Part shown: one piece after another, positions 1 through 5,577 of the stretch
Position numbering within the stretch: the first letter of the stretch is position 1
How the letters are laid out: every line of letters starts with the position of its first letter
NCBI GenBank assembly: GCA_012797505.1
Contig: JAAZOZ010000342.1
Location: 1 to 23,900 of the forward strand
DNA from: Smithella sp.
GTDB taxonomy: Bacteria; Desulfobacterota; Syntrophia; Syntrophales; Smithellaceae
DNA: 23,900 bases
Direction of reading: 5' to 3'
Made by a program: the position numbers and the translations under genes
Notes under the pieces: generated by a model
Told to the model about the DNA's origin: nothing
Database searches by the model: none
What the model saw: the letters and a program-made list of their open reading frames with translations, nothing else

Positions 1-144
1 AAGGCCGTTGGCTATGCGGTTGCTCTCGTCATCCAGGTCACGGTACGTGATATCCCGGTCGTAAAAGCGGATGGCGATCCTGTCCTGACAGCGGCGACCC
101 TGTGTTTCCACCATTTCCCTGATGTTCGCAAACGCTCGATTCAT
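1..144 (-). CDS. Acyl-CoA synthetase / AMP-dependent ligase, N-terminal 48 residues (cut by window edge)
   Basis: Only the first 48 codons are inside the window; the gene continues past the left edge. The fragment reads MNRAFANIREMVETQGRRCQ and then has the pattern DRIAIRF...ITYRDLDDESNRIANGL. This is the usual opening of AMP-binding (ANL superfamily) acyl-CoA synthetases: a substrate-free N-terminal helix, then the 'T-Y-x-x-L-x-x-x-S-N-R-x-A' segment. The ATG at 144-142 has a good ribosome site (AAGGAG, about 6 bases upstream), and an in-frame TAA lies a few codons further upstream, so the start is well fixed. Family members activate a carboxylic acid with ATP and attach CoA, in the cytoplasm. 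The catalytic domain is outside the window, so the substrate cannot be judged. The gene is divergent from the DUF169/acyl-CoA dehydrogenase pair, which fits fatty or aromatic acid metabolism. Confidence 0.8.
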   Translation of the reverse strand, partial: MNRAFANIREMVETQGRRCQDRIAIRFYDRDITYRDLDDESNRIANGL

Positions 145-270
145 GTTCGGCTCCTTGCTGGTTTAAAGCCTTTTTTGCGGGCTCTTTCGAATGATGTCTG
201 CGGGATGACTCCTTCTGCCGCCTTCTATGGAATCCGCCGCCCTGCGCCGCTTCCTCTGCCGGTGACCGGA

Positions 271-308
271 TCATGAGCTGCCTGTCAGATTCTTCAAGTT
301 CTCCTCCT
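271..308 (-). other. Possible leader mini-ORF with strong ribosome site upstream of the CoA ligase
   Basis: On the minus strand a perfect AGGAGG (308-303) is followed 5 bases later by TTG (297-295). This opens an 8-codon frame (LKNLTGSS) ending in TGA at 273-271. That stop overlaps, in an ATGA arrangement, an ATG at 274-272. The second ATG opens a 78-codon frame that runs into the ligase N-terminus in another frame and ends at 38. The arrangement resembles a translated leader, but the peptides have no recognisable features and conservation cannot be judged here. Confidence 0.25.
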
Positions 309-360
309 GGTTGTCTCGGCTTCTATGGAAAATCAATGAGAAATATTTTTGAGCGTTTGG

Positions 361-390
361 AGTATAGGCCAAGGCTGTTTTGCGTGTCAA
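361..390 (-). promoter_or_regulatory. Sigma70-type promoter for the CoA ligase
   Basis: The minus strand reads TTGACA (390-385), an 18-base spacer, then TATACT (366-361). The -35 is perfect and the -10 matches five of six bases. Transcription would start near 354 and give a 5' leader of about 210 bases before the ligase ATG at 144. Confidence 0.7.
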
Positions 391-498
391 GGCTTCAAGG
401 CATATTTTTTGAAAAAGTTTTGTGCCGTCCTCCAGTCCGGGGGCTTTAAAAACGACGCCGGCAGGGCGCGGGATCGCCGGACCGGGCGAAAAAGAATC

Positions 499-527
499 TT
501 TATTTTTTCCAAAGCGAAATGTATAAT
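499..527 (+). promoter_or_regulatory. Promoter for DUF169 gene
   Basis: A perfect TATAAT lies at 522-527, with a weak -35 candidate TTTATT at 499-504 (17-base spacer). Transcription would start near 534, only about 20 bases before the ATG at 555. The -35 matches just three of six bases, so activator dependence is possible. Confidence 0.45.
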
Positions 528-554
528 CCGGCCAAATGTTCAGGAGGATTCAAC

Positions 555-1379
555 ATGGAAAGCCAAATACCCAAAGCAATTCAACTTCAATATCAACCGG
601 TGGCGATTTTTTGGTCGGATGAAAAGCCGGAAGGCGCGATGCAGTTTTCCGAGGGCAAGTGGGGTTGCGTGATGTGGCTCGCCGTTTCCGCGGCCAAGGG
701 CAGACCCGCCGTGGCGGATCGAAAAACGTTCGGCTGTGTCGGCGGCGGGGTGGGGCTGGGCTTCGGCAATCAGTATGTGAATTTTCCCGGCGGTATGGAG
801 GGATTCTGCCGTTTTCTGTCGTCGGGCAATGCCTTGCGTCCCGGCGGCCCGGAGCTGGCCGAAAAGATCAAACCGTTCATGACCAAAGAGAGTCATGAAA
901 ATTTTCTGCAGGGCGAGCGCTATATCAAAAATCCGGAGCTGGCGGAAAAATTTGTTGAGGCCCTGCCGATGACGGATGTGCCGGCTGCCTACGTGGTTTT
1001 CCAGCCCTTGTCTTCGGTCGATCCGGCAACGGAAAAACCGCAGACGATCCTGCTTTTCGTTAATCCCGACCAGCTTTCCGCGCTGACGGTGCTGGCCAAT
1101 TACGCGCGCGGCGACAATGAAAATGTCATCATGCCGTATGCCGCCGGCTGTCAGAATATCGGCATTTACCCTTACCGGGAGGCCAGGTCGGACAGACCCC
1201 GCGCGGTGGTGGGGCTGACCGATCTTTCGGCCCGCGTCAATGTGCGCAAGCAGCTGCGTGACGGCAACTTCATGACCTTTGCCGCGCCTTTTGCCCTGTT
1301 CGAAGAGATGGAGCGCAATATTCCCGGTTCGTTTCTGGAGCGGCACACCTGGCAGAGCCTGCTTCCGAAGGAGCCGTGA
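555..1379 (+). CDS. DUF169 family protein (function unknown)
   Basis: This 274-residue protein has the pattern of the DUF169 family: an opening 'IQLQYQPVAIFWSDEKPEGA', then KWGCVMWL with Cys38, then a glycine-rich FGCVGGGVGLGFG with Cys61, and later YAAGCQNIG with Cys199. There is no signal peptide or membrane segment, so it should be cytoplasmic. The ATG at 555 was chosen because AGGAGG (542-547) sits 7 bases upstream; an in-frame ATG at 519 lies within the promoter region and has no comparable site. The family is common in anaerobes and archaea and its biochemical role is not established. The conserved cysteines are compatible with metal or cofactor binding, but that is inference. The next gene on the same strand is an acyl-CoA dehydrogenase 87 bases away. 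Confidence 0.88.
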   Translation: MESQIPKAIQLQYQPVAIFWSDEKPEGAMQFSEGKWGCVMWLAVSAAKGRPAVADRKTFGCVGGGVGLGFGNQYVNFPGGMEGFCRFLSSGNALRPGGPELAEKIKPFMTKESHENFLQGERYIKNPELAEKFVEALPMTDVPAAYVVFQPLSSVDPATEKPQTILLFVNPDQLSALTVLANYARGDNENVIMPYAAGCQNIGIYPYREARSDRPRAVVGLTDLSARVNVRKQLRDGNFMTFAAPFALFEEMERNIPGSFLERHTWQSLLPKEP

Positions 1380-1466
1380 AGGAATAATTTTGAAGTAGCT
1401 TCTTTCTTTGAAATAGAGTAATTGCACATTTGAAAACTCATTTTAACAGGATGAAAGGAGTCCCGT

Positions 1467-3182
1467 ATGAATTATCTGCTGCAGCCGAAGAAGTATCAGT
1501 CCCTGATGTCCGATGTAGGATCAAAGGCCATCATGGACAAAACCATCGCCTTCTTTGAGAAGATGGGCAAAACGCGCATTACGGAAGATTACAACAAGAA
1601 AGTCTGGTATCGCGAATTTATTGATTTTATCGGCAAGGAGCAGATCTTTGCCAAACTTCTCACCCCCAGCCGGTACGGGGGGGGCGATCCTGACTGCCGC
1701 TGGGACACGGCCCGCAACAGCGAGTATAGTGAACTTCTGGCCTTTTATGGTCTGGGCTACTGGTACTGTTTCCAGGTCAGTATCCTGGGACTTGGCCCCA
1801 TCTGGATGAGCCCCAATGAAAAAGCCAAGCAAAAAGCGGCCGACCTGCTCAAAAAAGGGGCGATCTTCGCCTTCGGCCTGTCCGAAAAGACGCACGGCGC
1901 GGATATTTATTCTACGGAAACCAGCCTGACGCCCAAACCGGACGGAACCTGGGTGGCCAACGGGGAAAAATACTACATCGGCAACGGCAACGAGGCGGAA
2001 ATGGTTTCCACGCTGGGCAAGGTGAAGGACGGCACGGACGATTATACTTTTTTTGTCACCAATTACCGCCACAAGGCCTATGAGCTGAAGAAGAACGTCA
2101 TTTCCCATCAGGAATATGTTTCCAACTTCGCGCTTCATGATTATCCCATTACCGAAGACGATATTCTGTCGCGCGGGCCGCACGCCTGGGATTCCGCGCT
2201 CAACACCGTGAATATCGGCAAGTTCAACATCGGTCCGGCTTCCCTCGGCGTCGCCGAACACTGCTTTTATGAATCCATCACCCATGCCGCAAACCGCGTT
2301 CTTTACGGCATTCCCGTGACCGCCATGCCGCATGTGAAGAAGAATTTCATGGATGCCTGGCTGCGGATTGTGGGCATGAAGCTCTACCAGCGCCGGGCCA
2401 CCGACTATTTCCGCAACGCCAACGCGCAGGATCGTCGCTACCTGCTGTACAATCCCACCAGCAAGATGAAGGTGACGCTTCAGGCCGAGGACGTGATTAA
2501 TCTTCTGTGGGAAGTCATTGCCGCCAAAGGGTTTGAAAAGGACACCTATTTTTCCATCGGCGCCAGCGACATCCGGGGGCCCTCCAAGCTGGAGGGGACG
2601 GTTCACGTCAACGTGCAGTTGATTCGTAAATTCATGAAAAATTATTTCTTTAGCCCCGCCGCATATCCGCCGGTTGCGCCCGATTTCTCCCTCAAGGATG
2701 ACATGTTCCTGTTCAACCAGGGACCGACCAAAGGCCTGGGGTCCGTTCAGTTCCATGACTACAAACCGGTTTTCGAAGCGAATCAGCAGCTTCCCAATGT
2801 GGCCATTTTCATCAAACAGATTGAGCTGTTCAGGGAATTGCTGGAGAAAGCCGGTCCGGACAAGGTCCAGGATATGGATCCGTTGTTTTCCCTGCCGCTG
2901 GGAGAGATGTTCTCCATCGTGGTTTACGGCCAATTGATTCTGGAGCAGGCCAAATTCGATCAGGTCGATCCCGATATCGTGAATCAGATTTTTGATTTCA
3001 TGGTGCGCGATTTTGCCCGGTTCGCCCTGCAAATCTACGGCATGCACAACACGAAAGACGAACAGCGAGCCTACTGCAGGGAAATCATGCTGATCAAGGC
3101 TCAGGGAAACGACGCCCAGTATGAGCGGGTCTGGAAGGAATATGTTTATGCCTTAAACGGTGAATACGCGATGAATGAATAG
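1467..3182 (+). CDS. Long-form acyl-CoA dehydrogenase family flavoprotein
   Basis: This 571-residue protein belongs to the acyl-CoA dehydrogenase superfamily, whose members use FAD to introduce an alpha,beta double bond into acyl-CoA. Visible marks are a flavin-contact segment FAFGLSEKTHGAD (residues 134-146, in place of the common CLTEPxAGSD), the beta-strand motif ANGEKYYIGNG, and KLEGTVHVN near residues 374-382. In that last motif Glu376 aligns with the catalytic base of the classical YEGT motif. Ordinary members are about 380-400 residues; this one has roughly 190 further residues after the catalytic Glu. The start has AAAGGAG at 1454-1460, 6 bases before ATG. A weak promoter-like pair (TTGAAG 1390-1395, TAGAGT 1414-1419) precedes it, so it may be expressed with or apart from the DUF169 gene. 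No electron-transfer flavoprotein gene is in the window. The substrate is unknown. Confidence 0.88.
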   Translation: MNYLLQPKKYQSLMSDVGSKAIMDKTIAFFEKMGKTRITEDYNKKVWYREFIDFIGKEQIFAKLLTPSRYGGGDPDCRWDTARNSEYSELLAFYGLGYWYCFQVSILGLGPIWMSPNEKAKQKAADLLKKGAIFAFGLSEKTHGADIYSTETSLTPKPDGTWVANGEKYYIGNGNEAEMVSTLGKVKDGTDDYTFFVTNYRHKAYELKKNVISHQEYVSNFALHDYPITEDDILSRGPHAWDSALNTVNIGKFNIGPASLGVAEHCFYESITHAANRVLYGIPVTAMPHVKKNFMDAWLRIVGMKLYQRRATDYFRNANAQDRRYLLYNPTSKMKVTLQAEDVINLLWEVIAAKGFEKDTYFSIGASDIRGPSKLEGTVHVNVQLIRKFMKNYFFSPAAYPPVAPDFSLKDDMFLFNQGPTKGLGSVQFHDYKPVFEANQQLPNVAIFIKQIELFRELLEKAGPDKVQDMDPLFSLPLGEMFSIVVYGQLILEQAKFDQVDPDIVNQIFDFMVRDFARFALQIYGMHNTKDEQRAYCREIMLIKAQGNDAQYERVWKEYVYALNGEYAMNE

Positions 3183-3221
3183 GCGGGGATTTTCAGGAAC
3201 AGCGCCTCGTTTTTAAGAAAG

Positions 3222-3255
3222 AAAGGGAGAGAGGGATGCTTCTCTCCCTTTTCTT
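3222..3255 (+). terminator. Intrinsic terminator after acyl-CoA dehydrogenase
   Basis: An 11-bp perfect stem pairs AAAGGGAGAGA (3222-3232) with TCTCTCCCTTT (3241-3251), with an 8-base loop and a T-rich tail. It lies 40 bases after the stop codon and separates this transcript from the next gene. Confidence 0.8.
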
Positions 3256-3441
3256 GTTCAACAGGATTTTCATGGAAGAAAGACATGATTTTGACTCGTT
3301 TTGATTTGTATGTTCTATGGGGGACAATTTATCGAAAAACCTTTTGACGTTATGATCTTACAAAAACATTGCCTGCCTGCCGAAGGTATGATAGCGTCGC
3401 TGCCGTATGCCGTTTCCTGTCACGGGCGGCGGGAGCTTGAC

Positions 3442-4209
3442 ATGAAGATACGGGTTTTGGGTTGCCACGGTTCGCAGTTGCCGAATCACAATACGACCAG
3501 TTTTCTGCTGGGGAAAAACATCCTGATCGATGCAGGCGCCATTACGCAAGTGCTGACGCTTCGCCAGCAGCTTCTCATTGATTACATTTTGGTCACGCAC
3601 GCCCACCTGGACCATGTGCGCGACATCATGTTTCTCGCGGACAATCTCTGTTACGCGAAGCGAAAGACCCCCCTGAGAATTTGCAGCAGTCGGGGGATTC
3701 TTGAAAGCATTCACCGCCATCTTTTCAACAACGTTATCTGGCCTGATTTTTCCAGAATCCCCAGCGCTAAAAATCCCCTGATCAAATTCGAGATTCTGTC
3801 TCCCGGCCGGCAAAAAACATTGGGCGATTGGCGGGTGCGGGCCATTCCTGTTCATCATACCGTGGAAACCATGGGGTTTTTGATGGAGTCGCAGGGGAAG
3901 GAGGCCCTTTTCCTCGGCGATACGGGGCCTACCGAAGACGTGTGGAAAGTTGCCGGGGCCGCAAAAGGCCTCCGGGCGATTTTTGTGGAAACGTCTCTGC
4001 CTGCCGGAATGCAAAGCCTTGCGGACAAAACGGGCCATCTCACGCCGCTGACGCTTGCGGCGGAGCTGAAGAAATTGAAGGGCGCCATACCCGATATTTA
4101 CCTTTATCATATGAAGCCGAGGTATGCGGGAATCATTCACCGCGAAGTCGCTTCGATTCCGGAAAGAAAAATTCACGTCATCAAAGACGGTCAGGTCATT
4201 CATCTTTAA
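3442..4209 (+). CDS. MBL-fold metallohydrolase, class II cyclic-nucleotide phosphodiesterase-like
   Basis: This 255-residue cytoplasmic protein has the metallo-beta-lactamase metal motif THAHLDHV (His53, His55, Asp57, His58). Further probable ligands lie in VHHTVETMGF, in FLGDTGPTED and in LYHMKPRY. The order of motifs, 'HLDH-VRDIMFLADN' and 'GHLTPLTLAAEL' resemble the class II cAMP/cGMP phosphodiesterase family (PDEase_II), so a phosphodiesterase role is likely but the substrate is not proven. The start at 3442 has GGGAG about 6 bases upstream and begins MKIRVLGCHGSQLP, the natural first strand of the fold. The frame stays open upstream to 3301, but that extension has no domain character. 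A weak promoter (TTGACT 3291-3296, TCTATG 3314-3319) may serve it. folC follows after 15 bases. Confidence 0.8.
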   Translation: MKIRVLGCHGSQLPNHNTTSFLLGKNILIDAGAITQVLTLRQQLLIDYILVTHAHLDHVRDIMFLADNLCYAKRKTPLRICSSRGILESIHRHLFNNVIWPDFSRIPSAKNPLIKFEILSPGRQKTLGDWRVRAIPVHHTVETMGFLMESQGKEALFLGDTGPTEDVWKVAGAAKGLRAIFVETSLPAGMQSLADKTGHLTPLTLAAELKKLKGAIPDIYLYHMKPRYAGIIHREVASIPERKIHVIKDGQVIHL

Positions 4210-4224
4210 TTTACCGGCAATTCC

Positions 4225-5529
4225 ATGAATTCCTTGAATCCCGGCGCATATCTTTCCGGCCTGAATATCGACGTCATGCGTTTCGGTCTGGAGGCGATCA
4301 CCGGGCTGCTGGAGCGGTTCGGCGCTCCCCAGAACGATTATTTCACCCTGCTGATCGGGGGCACCAACGGCAAAGGATCCACGGCCGCGATGACCGCTTC
4401 CATGCTCAGGGAGGCGGGCTTCAGGACCGGACTTTATACCTCTCCTCATCTGGTGGATGTCCGGGAGCGGATTGTGCTGGACGGCAAAAAAATTCCCGGG
4501 CGCGATCTGGGCCGTATTCTATCGGAAATTTCGGTCAAAGCCCCTGAGCCCGTCTCTTACTTTGAAGCGTTGACCGCGGCGGCGTTTATTTATTTTCAAC
4601 GGGCGCGGGCGGATATTGCGGTGATGGAAGTCGGGCTTGGCGGCAGGCTCGATGCGACCAATGTCTGCCGTCCGCTGGCTTCGGTCATCACCAATATCGG
4701 ACTCGAGCACACGGCTTATCTGGGCCGTACCCTGGCGGCGGTGGCCGGAGAAAAGGCCGGGATCATCAAACAGGGAGGAGTCTGCATTACCGGCGCCACG
4801 CAGAAGAGGGTGGCGGATCATCTGGCTTCCGTCTGCCGCCGGAAAAAAGCCCGGTTTTACCGTCTGGGGAAGGACTTTGAAGTGATCCGGCGAAGAGACG
4901 GGACGGTTGACTATTCCGGGATCAACCGGAAGATCAGCTCTCTTCGCATTGCGCTTTCCGGCGGGCATCAACTGGCCAATGCGGCGCTGGCGCTGGCCGC
5001 CCTGGAAGTTGCAGAAGAAAGCGGTTTGAAAATAAGGGATGCGGCAATCCGTGCCGGTTTGAGGAAAACACGCTGGGAGGCCCGCATGGAAATCCTTCAC
5101 ACCCGGCCGGTTTTCCTGCTGGACGGCGCGCATAATCCTTCCGGCGCCCGGGTTTTACGCCGTGCGCTGGAGGAAGATTTTTCCTTCCGGCGTTTGATTC
5201 TGATTTTTGCCGTCTTGTCGGATAAGGATTACCGGACCATGCTGCAAAAGATCGCGCCTCTGGCGTCCGTCGCGATTTTGCCGCCGCTTCCGACCGGGCG
5301 AGCCGTGCCCCCGGAGCAGCTCGCCGGTTTGATGAAAAAAATGGGCTTTCAAGCGGTTGTGGCGGGGACGGTTGATGAAGCGGTTTCTTTGGCGCTGGCG
5401 ATGGCGGAAGAAGGGGATATGATCTGCGCTCTGGGCTCTCTGTATCTTGCGGGTGAGGTAAAACAGTCGTTTCATCAAATGAATTCTTGTGGTAAAGCCA
5501 GGCGCACTGAGAAAAGTGAAAAGCGATGA
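4225..5529 (+). CDS. folC: Folylpolyglutamate synthase / dihydrofolate synthase
   Basis: This 434-residue Mur-ligase-family enzyme adds glutamate to dihydropteroate or folates with ATP, in the cytoplasm. It shows the P-loop GGTNGKGST (Lys50), the following YTSPHLVDVRERI loop, the Mg/ATP region MEVGLGGRLDATN with EHTAYLGRTLAAVAGEKAGIIK, and the C-terminal domain DGAHNPSGARVL. The length matches the family. The start is the first ATG of the frame; its ribosome site is weak, so translation may be coupled to the phosphodiesterase-like gene 15 bases upstream. The last dozen residues (about GKARRTEKSEKR) are encoded by a purine-rich GTGAAA-like repeat and look like an added tail rather than conserved protein. 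lptD begins 48 bases downstream. Confidence 0.95.
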   Translation: MNSLNPGAYLSGLNIDVMRFGLEAITGLLERFGAPQNDYFTLLIGGTNGKGSTAAMTASMLREAGFRTGLYTSPHLVDVRERIVLDGKKIPGRDLGRILSEISVKAPEPVSYFEALTAAAFIYFQRARADIAVMEVGLGGRLDATNVCRPLASVITNIGLEHTAYLGRTLAAVAGEKAGIIKQGGVCITGATQKRVADHLASVCRRKKARFYRLGKDFEVIRRRDGTVDYSGINRKISSLRIALSGGHQLANAALALAALEVAEESGLKIRDAAIRAGLRKTRWEARMEILHTRPVFLLDGAHNPSGARVLRRALEEDFSFRRLILIFAVLSDKDYRTMLQKIAPLASVAILPPLPTGRAVPPEQLAGLMKKMGFQAVVAGTVDEAVSLALAMAEEGDMICALGSLYLAGEVKQSFHQMNSCGKARRTEKSEKR

Positions 5530-5544
5530 GTGAGAAGTGAAGAG
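5508..5544 (+). repeat. Short purine-rich degenerate repeat (GTGAAAAG/GTGAGAAG)
   Basis: A 37-base all-purine-rich stretch is made of degenerate copies of a unit like AGTGAAAAG and AGTGAGAAG. It encodes the last residues of FolC and continues past its stop. It looks like slippage-derived simple sequence. No secondary structure is obvious. Confidence 0.5.
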
Positions 5545-5577
5545 GGTGTTTTTGTTGCTTGCATGTCATAAGACGGG

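Larger units (their letters stand above)
145..554. other. Divergent intergenic region between CoA ligase and DUF169 gene
   Basis: This 410-base stretch holds no convincing protein-coding gene. It contains a strong minus-strand promoter (361-390), a weaker plus-strand promoter (499-527), and a minus-strand leader of about 210 bases upstream of the ligase. It also has an 11-base interrupted palindrome CCGGTGACCGG (259-269), and the 11-mer CTTCTATGGAA occurs twice (222-232 and 320-330). The palindrome and repeats could be regulator sites, but nothing identifies the regulator. Confidence 0.6.

Noticed and set aside
38..274. A 78-codon minus-strand frame overlapping the CoA-ligase start.
   Set aside because: Low-complexity, Arg/His/Gly-rich and out of frame with the ligase. 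It is kept only as part of the leader observation, not as a gene.
1521..3047. A 508-codon open frame antisense to the acyl-CoA dehydrogenase.
   Set aside because: It is a shadow of the real gene: no ribosome site, no recognisable domain, and composition dictated by codon positions of the plus-strand gene.
3301..3441. Upstream extension of the phosphodiesterase-like frame by 47 codons.
   Set aside because: No domain character and no better ribosome site; ATG 3442 has GGGAG and starts the first strand of the fold.
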